Below, piece by piece: positions 16,716 through 25,544 of a stretch of DNA of 64,000 bases. Under the pieces are notes generated by a model, which was not told where the DNA came from, did no database searches, and saw nothing but the letters and a program-made list of their open reading frames with translations. The translations under genes were made by a program, and so were the position numbers. Source of the DNA: an uncultured Eubacteriales bacterium (GTDB lineage: Bacteria; Bacillota; Clostridia; Oscillospirales; Acutalibacteraceae); the NCBI GenBank assembly GCA_934457095.1, contig CAKSHJ010000007.1:1-64000 (forward strand). Reading direction: 5' to 3'. Position 1 is the stretch's first letter, and each line of letters begins with the position of its first letter.

Positions 16716-18074
16716 ATGGTCAATTCACGCGACATATTAGAAACCATTAATATGATAGACAACGAGCATTTGGATGTGCGTACCATTACGATGGGAATTT
16801 CTCTGCTGGATTGTATTGATGATGACATACAGAAGGCTTGTGCTAAGGTATACGATAAAATTTGCCGCTATGCGCGCGATTTGGTAAAAACGGGAGAGAA
16901 TATTTCCAAGGAATACGGTATTCCGATTATTAACAAACGGATTGCGGTAACGCCTGCAGCTATGCTGGCCGGTGCATGCAACGGTAAAAATCCGGTTTCT
17001 TTTGCATATGCTTTGGACAAAGCAGCAAAAGAGGTAGGGGTCAATTTCATCGGGGGTTATTCGGCATTGGTACACAAGGGCTTCAGCGCCGGAGATTACG
17101 CATTGATTTCCAGCATTCCGCAGGCGCTTGCTGAAACGGATTTTGTCTGCTCTTCTGTTAATATCGGGTCTACCAAGGCGGGGATTAATATGGACGCCGT
17201 TGCCAAAATGGGTCAGGTGGTAAAAAAGGCCGCGGAACTGACTGCCGATAAGGACTGTATTGGCGCGGCAAAGTTGGTGGTATTTTGCAACGCTCCGGAG
17301 GATAATCCGTTTATGGCGGGCGCTTTTCACGGACCGGGCGAGCCGGACTGCGTTATCAATGTGGGGGTTTCGGGACCGGGCGTGGTACGGGCTACCGTTG
17401 CACAGGCAGGAGATTGCGACATTACTGAAATTGCAGATATTGTAAAGAAAACGGCGTTTAAAATTACCCGCACCGGGCAATTGGTTGCACAGGAGGCCTC
17501 GCGCAGACTGTGTGTGCCGTTTGGTATTATCGACCTTTCCTTGGCGCCGACTCCGGCAGTGGGCGATTCCGTTGCTTATATTTTAGAGGAAATGGGTCTG
17601 GAAACCTGCGGCGCTCACGGAACGACCGCTGCGCTTGCACTGCTTAATGACGCGGTGAAAAAGGGCGGCGTTATGGCCTCCTCACATGTAGGCGGCCTGT
17701 CGGGCGCGTTCATTCCTGTTTCCGAGGATGCGGGGATGATTCATGCGGCAAGCGCCGGCGCATTGACCTTGAACAAGTTGGAGGCCATGACGGCAGTATG
17801 CTCGGTAGGGCTTGACATGATTGTGATACCGGGAGATACTACTGCTGAAATTATTTCGGGTATTATTGCAGACGAGGCGGCGATTGGCATGGTGAACAGC
17901 AAGACTACCGCTGTGCGTGTGATTCCCGCCGTTGGCAAGCAGGCAGGGGAGGAACTGGACTTTGGCGGGTTGCTGGGCAAGGGGCCCATTATGGAAGTTA
18001 ACCGAAACTCTCCGGCAAAATTCATTGGTCGCGGCGGCAGAATTCCGGCGCCGCTGCAAAGCCTGAAAAACTGA
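16716..18074 (+). CDS. UPF0210 (DUF711) family protein
   Basis: 452 residues, cytosolic. Recognised from the opening RDILETINMIDNEHLDVRTI and several conserved blocks: the GGYSALVHKGF region, the NIGSTKAGINMDA motif, the VGVSGPGVV stretch and the C-terminal NRNSPAKFIGRGGRIPAPL. The family is related by fold to pyruvate-formate-lyase-like proteins and is often misnamed PFL family, but no glycyl-radical motif is seen here. The reaction is unknown. Operon partner of the ACT protein. Confidence 0.9.
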   Translation: MVNSRDILETINMIDNEHLDVRTITMGISLLDCIDDDIQKACAKVYDKICRYARDLVKTGENISKEYGIPIINKRIAVTPAAMLAGACNGKNPVSFAYALDKAAKEVGVNFIGGYSALVHKGFSAGDYALISSIPQALAETDFVCSSVNIGSTKAGINMDAVAKMGQVVKKAAELTADKDCIGAAKLVVFCNAPEDNPFMAGAFHGPGEPDCVINVGVSGPGVVRATVAQAGDCDITEIADIVKKTAFKITRTGQLVAQEASRRLCVPFGIIDLSLAPTPAVGDSVAYILEEMGLETCGAHGTTAALALLNDAVKKGGVMASSHVGGLSGAFIPVSEDAGMIHAASAGALTLNKLEAMTAVCSVGLDMIVIPGDTTAEIISGIIADEAAIGMVNSKTTAVRVIPAVGKQAGEELDFGGLLGKGPIMEVNRNSPAKFIGRGGRIPAPLQSLKN

Positions 18075-18206
18075 TTGTAGTTTTTTGTCAGACAACCGTG
18101 AAATGAAGTTCTGTGCATTTTAACTAAATTTTTCCACACATTTTTTCTCACACCATAGTATTTGCATTTTGTCAATGCAGAAATGTGTGATTATTTCGGA
18201 GGAATT

Positions 18207-18353
18207 ATGCGAAAATGCTTAAAATTGGGCTTGATTTTGCGGTTGTTATTTGTTATATTTAATGAGTATTGTCAGGGGTGCGGCAAAATCCCGTTCTTTG
18301 TTGCTATTCACGAATGTAAACCGCAAATGCTTTCGTCTTGCATAGCAACATGA
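18207..18353 (+). CDS. Possible small ORF, 48 codons
   Basis: Starts MRKCLKLGLILRLLFVIF, a basic then hydrophobic segment, and contains five cysteines in total. GGAGG precedes the ATG but only 4 nt away, which is too close. No similarity recognised. It is listed because it could encode a tiny membrane peptide in an otherwise empty region; it could equally be chance. Confidence 0.2.
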   Translation: MRKCLKLGLILRLLFVIFNEYCQGCGKIPFFVAIHECKPQMLSSCIAT

Positions 18354-18669
18354 ACAATATTCGCCGTACATTTATGCAAAGTCTGTTAATATTCAGTTTC
18401 CGTGGTATTAACAGTTTTGGATGTGACATACATTACATATTATACGAGAGGCATGGGCTTGCAGGGTGGAAACAGCAAGGTGTTTTTGTCGGCATATTGC
18501 CCTTTGTTTTCTGAAAAGCAGTCTTTGTAGCGGCTGTTTTCGCTTTTAACTAAGAGCCGACAGCGATTTTATGTCGGTTAAGGGCAATCGGACTGCGTGC
18601 GGTGAAAAGAGAATGCTTTTTTAGAAACAATGTTGCAATTGTATACGGAATCTTTGTTGATTTCATGCG

Positions 18670-18698
18670 TTGTGAATCTATGTCAGTCCCGTTATAAT
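18670..18698 (+). promoter_or_regulatory. Promoter of the V-ATPase operon
   Basis: TTGTGA (18670-18675) and a perfect TATAAT (18693-18698), 17 bp apart, lie 66 nt before the first subunit gene. No second promoter is evident inside the operon. Confidence 0.6.
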
Positions 18699-18763
18699 AT
18701 ATTTAGAATGCCTTAAAGGGCAAAAGCTCAAATTTGTTGCATTGAAAAGGAGGTGCGGTCAAA

Positions 18764-19075
18764 GTGCAGGACATAGTCAAACAAATTGTTGATATGGACC
18801 GTAAAGCCAGAGAAATTACTGCTGCTGTGGAACAGGACAGATTGAACTCTGAAAAAGAAATTGCCCAAAAACGCGTGGAACTGCGTGCCGAGTATCTTGC
18901 AAAGGCCAGACAGGCAATTCCTTCCAATGAATCCCAGGAACGCGCTGCCGCTGAAAAAGAGTGGGAGGCTGTTGCGCAAAAACATGCAAGCCTATCAAAG
19001 GAGCTGGACGAGCTTTACAGCCAAAAGGGCGACGGATGGGTTAACCAAATCGTTGCACAAGTGATAGGGGAGTGA
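18764..19075 (+). CDS. V-type ATPase subunit G/H-like (peripheral stalk)
   Basis: 103 residues, starts at GTG behind AAGGAGGTG. Almost entirely charged helix (for example DRLNSEKEIAQKRVELRAEY), consistent with the coiled-coil partner of subunit E in the peripheral stalk. Such subunits are poorly conserved, so the call rests mainly on helical character and position as the first gene of the operon. The next gene, subunit C, starts 4 bp later. Confidence 0.8.
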   Translation: MQDIVKQIVDMDRKAREITAAVEQDRLNSEKEIAQKRVELRAEYLAKARQAIPSNESQERAAAEKEWEAVAQKHASLSKELDELYSQKGDGWVNQIVAQVIGE

Positions 19076-19079
19076 TTGC

Positions 19080-20129
19080 ATGCTTGCCAGCCTTTCTTCC
19101 AACGCTGTTTCAGCAAAAGCAAGGGGTATGCACGGCAAGCGTCTGACCAACAACAATTTTATGGATCTCCTGAATTGTAAAAATATTCACGACGCTGCCT
19201 ACTACCTCAAAAACCGCACAAGCTATAACAAAGTCCTTACCGGCATCAACGAAAACGAGGTTTCTCGAAGTGAGCTGGAGGTTTTGTTAAAGCAAAAAAT
19301 CTTTGACGACTGCTCCGAACTGGGTAGGTACGGAGCGTCGGTAGGAGAACGCTTTTCAGACTACTTGATCATGCGTAGTGAAATTGAACAGGTTATGCAT
19401 AGTTTAATCCTGATTAACTCGGGCAAAGACGACGGCTATGTAAATTACATGCCTGAATTTTTGCAGAAGAAAACAGGGATTGATTTGGAAGCTCTTAGCC
19501 AAATCAAAACCTATGACGACCTGCTCAGAGCGCTGGGCAACACCCCGTATGCCAAGGTGATTGCTCCGTTTAAGCCGGAGCCGGGGAAATTGCTGGACTA
19601 CACAAGGATTGAAAATGCCCTTTATACCTTTTTGTATCAAACGGTATTTACCATGATTAAAAAGAATTACAAGGGCGGGGCTGCAAAGCAACTCCGGGAT
19701 ATTTTTAATTCCTACCTGGACCTGGATAACTATGTGCGCATTGTGAGGATGAAAACTTTTTACAAGGCGCCGCCGGAAGCGATCAGAGATGCGTTGCTTC
19801 CGTTTACCACCATTAGGCAGCATTTTATCGACGCGATGATTAACGCCAAGGATGAAGAAGAAGTTCACGCCATCATGGCACAAACCTCCGTTGGCAAACG
19901 CTACCTTAAGGGCAGTGAGGGAATCGATGATGATATTCCGTTGCGTGTACAATATGACACGGCCAATCATCATATTCATTTTTCCACACACCCGTCGGTG
20001 GTTTTGTTATCCTACATCTTTGTAAAGCAAGCCGAGGTATACGATGTGATTACCATTTTGGAGGGCATTCGGTACCACCTTGCGCCAAGCAAAATAGCAA
20101 AATTACTTACCATCGTCAATTTTCAATGA
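19080..20129 (+). CDS. V-type ATPase subunit C
   Basis: 349 residues, soluble, helical, related to the yeast Vma6/AC39 (subunit d) family. It caps the rotor ring and links it to the central stalk. Typical traits are the start with ASLSSNAVSAKARGMHGK, repeated helical bundles with NYVRIVRMK, and the closing ITILEGIRYHLAPSKI, which matches the usual motif near the C-terminus. It lies between the stalk subunit and the large membrane subunit I, the normal order. Confidence 0.93.
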   Translation: MLASLSSNAVSAKARGMHGKRLTNNNFMDLLNCKNIHDAAYYLKNRTSYNKVLTGINENEVSRSELEVLLKQKIFDDCSELGRYGASVGERFSDYLIMRSEIEQVMHSLILINSGKDDGYVNYMPEFLQKKTGIDLEALSQIKTYDDLLRALGNTPYAKVIAPFKPEPGKLLDYTRIENALYTFLYQTVFTMIKKNYKGGAAKQLRDIFNSYLDLDNYVRIVRMKTFYKAPPEAIRDALLPFTTIRQHFIDAMINAKDEEEVHAIMAQTSVGKRYLKGSEGIDDDIPLRVQYDTANHHIHFSTHPSVVLLSYIFVKQAEVYDVITILEGIRYHLAPSKIAKLLTIVNFQ

Positions 20130-20146
20130 AAGGAAGTGTCGAGTAA

Positions 20147-22120
20147 TTGGCTGTTGTAAAGCTGAAAGAAGTAAGCATTATCGGCAAGCTGTCAGAGCTG
20201 GATAAAGTAGCAACCATTTGTGGACAGTCCAATGCGTTTCATTCGGACAATGCTATGAATTTCTATGCAGACACGCCCGATTTTACCGCTTACAATGAAG
20301 ACAATCCATATGCAGAGCCGTTGCAGCAACTCAATGACGCTATTGTCAAGACAGACAGGACCCTGACGCTTTTGGAAACGAAAGAAACCAAGGGCATTCA
20401 TATGGAAAATGACGCAATGATTTCTTATGCAAAAGAAATTGCTGCGCAAATCAATGAATGGGAGAAAGAAAAGAAAGAAGCTCAGGACAAGATTCAGGAG
20501 TACACAACCGTTATGGACGATATGGGTCATTTTGTAGGCCTAAATCTGAATTTAAACGAAGTGAATGCCTGTGAGTTTGTTCAGGTTCGCTTTGGTGCAC
20601 TACCAAAAGAAAATGTGGAAAAACTGGCTGTGTACAAAGACAACCCGAATGTCATCTTTACGCCCTGCACGGCAGACGAGCAGTACCAATGGGGCGTGTA
20701 TTTTACACCCATTACCGCAACCACAGAGGTTGACCGCATTTTCTCGGGTCTAAAGTTTGAGAGGGTGGAGCTTGGCGACCTGCAGGGTTCTCCCGAAGCA
20801 ATTGTGGCAGATGTTCGTGCAAAGCGTGACGCCGAGACTGCCAAGGTCAAAGAAATTGAGGCCAATATTGAGGCGCTGTGGAGAAAAGAAGGCACACAAC
20901 TGCAAAAAGTATTTTCTCTTTTAACCGAGAAAAATGTTTACTTTACGTCTATTTGCCGCAATGCAGCAAGATATGACGACAACTTTGTGATCGTGGGCTG
21001 GATTCCCGCAAAAGCAGAGGGTGCTTTGAAAGCTGAACTGAGCAAGCTGGATTTGATGGAGGTTTCCTTCAAAGGCGGCCAGGAGATTCAAAAGCACAAC
21101 CCGCCCACAAAATTGAAAAACGCGGGCATTTTCAGACCGTTTGAATTTTTTGTGGATATGTACGGCATGCCCAACTATAATGAGTTTGACCCGACGCCGT
21201 TTGTTGCCATTACATACACTATTTTGTTTGGTATCATGTTCGGCGATTTGGGTCAGGGACCGTGCATTGCGCTGATTGGTTACGTTATGTGGAAATGGAA
21301 AAAAATGGCCATTGGTAAGGTGTTGGTTCCCTGTGGCATTTCGTCTGCGATATTTGGGCTGATATACGGGTCGGTCTTCGGCTTTGAAGAATGGCTTAAC
21401 CCGATGTATGAGGCCATGGGTATAGCCGGGGCACACGGAAAACCGATTCATGTTATGGATGGCGCGACCTCGCAGATGATTATTTACGCAACCATTGGTT
21501 TTGGCGCGGTACTCATTTTTATTGCAATGATTATTGGCAGTATCTCGAACATTAAGCAAGGCCATTTGGAACATGCGCTGTTTGGAGAAAGCGGCATTGC
21601 GGGCTTTATGCTGTATGGCGGTCTGCTCTGTTTTGTAGTAGATATGTTTGCAGGCACCAGCATTACCACTTTCGGCGGCGGCGTCAGCATTTGGCTGTGG
21701 CTTGTGGTATTCATTTTCCTGCCGCTGCTTGCTATTTTGCTCAAAGGCATTTTGGGTCCTTTGTGCGAGGGCGAGGAGCACTGGAAACCTGCAAGCTGGG
21801 GCGATTACTTTATGCAAAGCTTCTTTGAAATCATCGTTATGTTCATCGATTACCTTGCAAATACCATGTCGTTCTTGCGTGTAGGCGCATTCGTATTGGT
21901 TCACGCAGGTATGATGCTGGTGGTATTTACCCTTGCGGAAATGCTGCCGGGTGTTGGCTTTGTCATCATCGTTATCATCGGTAACATCATTGTTTCGATT
22001 TTGGAATGCTTGCTGGTATGTATTCAGGTGCTAAGACTGGAATACTACGAATTGTTCTGCCGCTACTTTGACGGTAGCGGCCGCAAGTTTGAGCCGGTTA
22101 CGGTAAAGGCTGCTGAATAA
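20147..22120 (+). CDS. V-type ATPase subunit I (a subunit)
   Basis: 657 residues; TTG start behind AAAGGAAGTG. The N-terminal half (about 1-325) is cytosolic with coiled coils; the C-terminal half holds the ion half-channels in about eight TM helices, beginning near FVAITYTILFGIMFGDLGQGP and including TMSFLRVGAFVLVHAGMM, where the conserved arginine (in FLRVGAF) interacts with the ring glutamate. It is the stator partner of subunit K. Normal length and no break. Confidence 0.95.
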   Translation: MAVVKLKEVSIIGKLSELDKVATICGQSNAFHSDNAMNFYADTPDFTAYNEDNPYAEPLQQLNDAIVKTDRTLTLLETKETKGIHMENDAMISYAKEIAAQINEWEKEKKEAQDKIQEYTTVMDDMGHFVGLNLNLNEVNACEFVQVRFGALPKENVEKLAVYKDNPNVIFTPCTADEQYQWGVYFTPITATTEVDRIFSGLKFERVELGDLQGSPEAIVADVRAKRDAETAKVKEIEANIEALWRKEGTQLQKVFSLLTEKNVYFTSICRNAARYDDNFVIVGWIPAKAEGALKAELSKLDLMEVSFKGGQEIQKHNPPTKLKNAGIFRPFEFFVDMYGMPNYNEFDPTPFVAITYTILFGIMFGDLGQGPCIALIGYVMWKWKKMAIGKVLVPCGISSAIFGLIYGSVFGFEEWLNPMYEAMGIAGAHGKPIHVMDGATSQMIIYATIGFGAVLIFIAMIIGSISNIKQGHLEHALFGESGIAGFMLYGGLLCFVVDMFAGTSITTFGGGVSIWLWLVVFIFLPLLAILLKGILGPLCEGEEHWKPASWGDYFMQSFFEIIVMFIDYLANTMSFLRVGAFVLVHAGMMLVVFTLAEMLPGVGFVIIVIIGNIIVSILECLLVCIQVLRLEYYELFCRYFDGSGRKFEPVTVKAAE

Positions 22121-22196
22121 ATTTTAACAGTAGTCTGCACGAAAAAATAATTTAAACATTTAAAAAATTTAATTGTTAAGTTTTGGAGGAAATATT

Positions 22197-22670
22197 ATGA
22201 CTTACGTATTAATTGCTTTACCGCTTATCGCTATTATTGCTTCCGTATTTTTCGCAATCAGAGCCGTTAAAAAAGGCAAGAAAACAAAAACAGCTTTCAA
22301 ATCTCAGGTTATCGCATTTGCTGCAGTTGCAGTATTGACTTTTGCAGTTCCGTTCGTAGCATCCGCAACCAGCGCACAGGAAGAGGCTACTCCGGCAACA
22401 ACCGCCGCAGCTTCCGAGGTTGAGGCAACCGCAGTTACCGCAGACAACAACTTCCAAAACGGTATGGGCCTGTTGGCTGCCGGTTTTGTAACCGCTATCT
22501 CCGGTATCGGCGGCGGTGTTGCTGTTGCTGCTGCTGCTCCTGCTGCTATCGGCGCTACTTCCGAAGACCCGAAAGTGTTCGGTAAAGCTTTGATTTTCGT
22601 TGCTCTTGGTGAAGGTATCGCTCTGTACGGTTTGCTTATCTCCATCTTGATCTTGAACAAAGTTGCTTAA
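22197..22670 (+). CDS. V-type ATPase subunit K (proteolipid ring) with N-terminal extension
   Basis: 157 residues from the ATG at 22197, behind GGAGG. The C-terminal 75 residues form the classical helical hairpin: GMGLLAAGFVTAISGIGGG, a polar loop with SEDP, and FGKALIFVALGEGIALYG with the ion-carrying E139. Before it come two further hydrophobic segments (residues 3-22 and 36-58) and an Ala/Thr/Glu-rich linker (59-84). The N-terminal pair is not an obvious copy of the hairpin, so this is not the simple duplicated V-type proteolipid. Cleavage near ATSAQ is conceivable. Confidence 0.9.
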   Translation: MTYVLIALPLIAIIASVFFAIRAVKKGKKTKTAFKSQVIAFAAVAVLTFAVPFVASATSAQEEATPATTAAASEVEATAVTADNNFQNGMGLLAAGFVTAISGIGGGVAVAAAAPAAIGATSEDPKVFGKALIFVALGEGIALYGLLISILILNKVA

Positions 22671-22694
22671 TTTTAAGAAAGCAGGTGGCATCAC

Positions 22695-23006
22695 ATGCGC
22701 TTTCATCTTGTAAGCGATAATGAGGACACCCTGGTTGGTATGCGCCTGGCGGGCGTTGACGGCGTGTTCGTTAATGAGCCTGAGGCGGCGCAAAGAGCCA
22801 TAAACGAAGCGATGAACGACACGACCGAAATTGCCGTTTTGTTATTGACAGAGGGTGTGGTTGCGATGTGTTCGGAGTTTGTTTATGACCTGAAACTGAA
22901 CCGCAAGCGTCCGCTTATTGTGGAAATTCCTGAAAAGGGCGGCAATGGCCGCGCCAAAGATTCTATTACCCGTTATGTCCGCGAGGCTATCGGGATTAAG
23001 ATTTAG
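22695..23006 (+). CDS. V-type ATPase subunit F
   Basis: 103 residues. A Rossmann-like central-stalk subunit, seen from the pattern LVSDNEDTLVGMRLAGVDG, then AVLLLTEGVVAM, then RPLIVEIPEKGG and the C-terminal helix YVREAIGIKI. AGCAGGTGG precedes the ATG. It follows subunit K by 24 bp and precedes subunit E. Confidence 0.93.
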   Translation: MRFHLVSDNEDTLVGMRLAGVDGVFVNEPEAAQRAINEAMNDTTEIAVLLLTEGVVAMCSEFVYDLKLNRKRPLIVEIPEKGGNGRAKDSITRYVREAIGIKI

Positions 23007-23055
23007 ATTCTATTTTTAGCAGCTTGGCCGCAATTGCGGCGGAATGGGGGTTAAT

Positions 23056-23655
23056 ATGGCTTCAAATGTCGATAAATTGAGCAAATTCAACTCCGCCATT
23101 AATCACTATGCAGAATCACAACGTGAGAAAATCTTGAAAGATATTGCCGAATATCAGGCAAGAGAGCTGGAAGAAACAGCGAACAATGCTAAAATTGAGG
23201 CAGATCGTCTTTTAGTAAAAGAGTTGGCGGAAATGCGGGACCGCATTATGCGTGATATGTCCCATCGCGAGATGGACTCCCGCAGAGAATTGCTTGCAAA
23301 ACGCCAGGAGATTTCTGAAAAAGTATTTGAGAGAGCCGAAAAAGCGCTGCTTGAATACACCGAAAAAGCAGAGTACGCCTCCTTAATGGAGCGCTATGCT
23401 GCCAATATTGCAAAGGTATTGACAGAGCCGGGCACCGTGGTATATGTAAAGGCCGGCGATGAGAAAAAATACAAAGAGCAAATTGAGAAAGCTTTTGGCG
23501 CTGCCGTGACGATTACGGCAGACAATAAAATTAAAATTGGCGGACTTCGCGCCGAAAACGCAGCAATGCGTTTGGTAGCAGACGAAACGCTTGATTCCAT
23601 TCTTGCAAGTAAACGTGGATGGTTTGAAGAAAATTCGGGAATGGCTGTGGTCTGA
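23056..23655 (+). CDS. V-type ATPase subunit E
   Basis: 199 residues, peripheral stalk subunit pairing with the first gene product. The N-terminal two fifths is charged helix (KILKDIAEYQARELEETANN and on) and the C-terminal part is a mixed fold with VVYVKAGDEK and IGGLRAENAAMRLVADETLD, the usual E signature. I use the ATG at 23056, which has GGGGG five bases ahead, instead of the ATG at 23044. Confidence 0.93.
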   Translation: MASNVDKLSKFNSAINHYAESQREKILKDIAEYQARELEETANNAKIEADRLLVKELAEMRDRIMRDMSHREMDSRRELLAKRQEISEKVFERAEKALLEYTEKAEYASLMERYAANIAKVLTEPGTVVYVKAGDEKKYKEQIEKAFGAAVTITADNKIKIGGLRAENAAMRLVADETLDSILASKRGWFEENSGMAVV

Positions 23656-23690
23656 GCCGGAAATACCTATTTATAACGGAGATGAGATTG

Positions 23691-25454
23691 ATGGAAAATC
23701 AGAATGTTATATACGGCATAAATGGACCGGTTGTTACCGTAAAAAATGCGCGCAGCTTCTCTATGATGGAAATGGTATATGTCGGAAACGAGCGTCTCGT
23801 TGGCGAGATTATCGGTATCAACGACCAATTTACCACGATTCAGGTTTATGAGGAGACCACCGGGCTAACACTCGGAGAGCCAATCTACGGTACGGGCAGT
23901 CCAATGAATGTTACATTAGGTCCTGGCATTATGAGCAATATCTTCGACGGTATCGAAAGACCGCTGAAAGAAATTGCAAAAGAAAGCGGCACATTTATCA
24001 ACCGTGGTAGTACCGCTTCTGCCTTGGACGAGGAAAAATTGTGGGATGTTACGCTAAAAGTGCAGGTAGGCGACACCATTCAAAGCGGTGACGTTTACGC
24101 TGAAGTGCCTGAAACGCTTTCGGTTTTGCACAAATGTATGCTGACGCCCCTGATTAAAAAAGCTACTGTTACGAAGGTGCAGCCTAACGGACAGTACAAA
24201 GTACACGATACGGTTGTTGAGGTAGAGGACGAAGACGGTAATAAACACGAGCTTTCTCTTTGCCAAAGATGGCCGATTCGAAATGCACGCCCTGTTGCAA
24301 AGCGCACCACCTCTACGGTGCCGCTGATTACGGGACAGAGAATTATGGATGCGCTATACCCCATTACCAAGGGTGGTACTGCTTGTATTCCGGGCGCTTT
24401 CGGTTCCGGTAAAACAATGACGCAGCACCAACTTGCAAAATGGTGTGATGCTGACATTATTATTTATGTTGGCTGTGGTGAGCGCGGTAATGAAATGACG
24501 CAGGTTCTGGAGGAATTTGCGGAGTTGATTGACCCGAGAACCAACAGACTGTTAACCGACCGTACGGTATTGATTGCCAATACCTCGAACATGCCGGTTG
24601 CAGCCCGTGAGGCTTCTATTTACACGGGTATTACCTTAGCGGAATATTACCGTGATATGGGATATGATGTTGCGATGATGGCCGACTCTACTTCCCGTTG
24701 GGCGGAGGCTCTTCGTGAGATTTCCGGCCGTTTGGAGGAAATGCCCGCAGAGGAAGGCTTCCCGGCTTATTTGCCGTCTCGCCTTGCAGAGTTCTATGAG
24801 CGTGCAGGTTATGTGCATAACCTCAACGGCACAGAGGGCTCCATTTCAATCATCGGCGCAATTTCTCCTGCCGGCGGTGACTTCTCTGAGCCGGTTACAC
24901 AGAACACCATGCGCTTTACACGTTGCTTTTGGGCTTTGGATAAATCTCTTGCTTATGCAAGACATTTCCCTGCCATTGACTGGATGGCAAGCTATACAGA
25001 GTACCTCAATGATTTGGAGCCTTGGTACATTGAGCACTTAGGCGAAGAATATTTGGAATACCGCAGTGTCATCAATAATCTTCTGCAGGAAGAGAACAAA
25101 TTGATGGAAATTGTAAAGCTGGTTGGCGCCGACGTTTTGCCGGACGACCAAAAGCTGGTAATTCAGATTGCGCGTGTGATTCGTATTGGCTTTTTGCAGC
25201 AAAATGCGTTCCATGCCGAGGATACTTATGTACCCATTGAGAAACAGCGCGAAATGATGAAAGTCATTGTGCATCTGTATAACAAGAGCAAGCAAATTGT
25301 GGCGGCAAATGTGCCTTTGGATGACTTGCTTGCCACCGGTTTGTATGAGCAGGTTATCAAAATGAAGTACGAAGTACCCAACAATAAGCTTGAAATGTTC
25401 AATGACATTATTGACGATATCGATCGTACAATTGCCGGTGTTCTTAACGCTTAA
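23691..25454 (+). CDS. V-type ATPase catalytic subunit A
   Basis: 587 residues. The Walker A loop GAFGSGKT lies near residues 234-241, Walker B-like and arm motifs include VGCGERGNEM, and ADSTSRWAEALREISGRLEEMPAEEGFPAYL is complete (shown here only to name the block; the key parts are ADSTSRWAEA and EMPAEEG). The non-homologous insert between the N-terminal barrel and the P-loop, specific to A subunits, is present. ATG at 23691 is chosen because CGGAGA lies nine bases ahead. It hydrolyses or makes ATP with subunit B. Confidence 0.96.
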   Translation: MENQNVIYGINGPVVTVKNARSFSMMEMVYVGNERLVGEIIGINDQFTTIQVYEETTGLTLGEPIYGTGSPMNVTLGPGIMSNIFDGIERPLKEIAKESGTFINRGSTASALDEEKLWDVTLKVQVGDTIQSGDVYAEVPETLSVLHKCMLTPLIKKATVTKVQPNGQYKVHDTVVEVEDEDGNKHELSLCQRWPIRNARPVAKRTTSTVPLITGQRIMDALYPITKGGTACIPGAFGSGKTMTQHQLAKWCDADIIIYVGCGERGNEMTQVLEEFAELIDPRTNRLLTDRTVLIANTSNMPVAAREASIYTGITLAEYYRDMGYDVAMMADSTSRWAEALREISGRLEEMPAEEGFPAYLPSRLAEFYERAGYVHNLNGTEGSISIIGAISPAGGDFSEPVTQNTMRFTRCFWALDKSLAYARHFPAIDWMASYTEYLNDLEPWYIEHLGEEYLEYRSVINNLLQEENKLMEIVKLVGADVLPDDQKLVIQIARVIRIGFLQQNAFHAEDTYVPIEKQREMMKVIVHLYNKSKQIVAANVPLDDLLATGLYEQVIKMKYEVPNNKLEMFNDIIDDIDRTIAGVLNA

Positions 25455-25473
25455 GGTTAACGCCGTTTACATT

Positions 25474-25502
25474 CTTATCATTTCCCGTGCGAGGATGATA
25501 GG
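25474..25502 (+). other. Hairpin between the atpA and atpB subunit genes
   Basis: CTTATCAT and ATGATAGG pair over 8 bp (one G-T) around a 13-nt loop, with no T run. It lies in the 90-bp gap between subunits A and B, unusually wide for this operon. It might mark a processing or stability site in the mRNA. Confidence 0.35.
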
Positions 25503-25544
25503 AATTATTACAGTCTATGGTCGCACGGAGAAGGCGGTTATAAT

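Larger units (their letters stand above)
18075..18763. other. 689-bp intergenic region before the V-ATPase operon
   Basis: No convincing gene. It holds a possible 48-codon frame at 18207 (listed separately), a short hairpin CCGACA/TGTCGG around 18548-18577 without a T run, and the promoter at 18670-18698. Long AT-rich stretches such as 18120-18180 look like ordinary spacer. A regulatory RNA or upstream control region for the large operon is possible but not shown. Confidence 0.5.
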
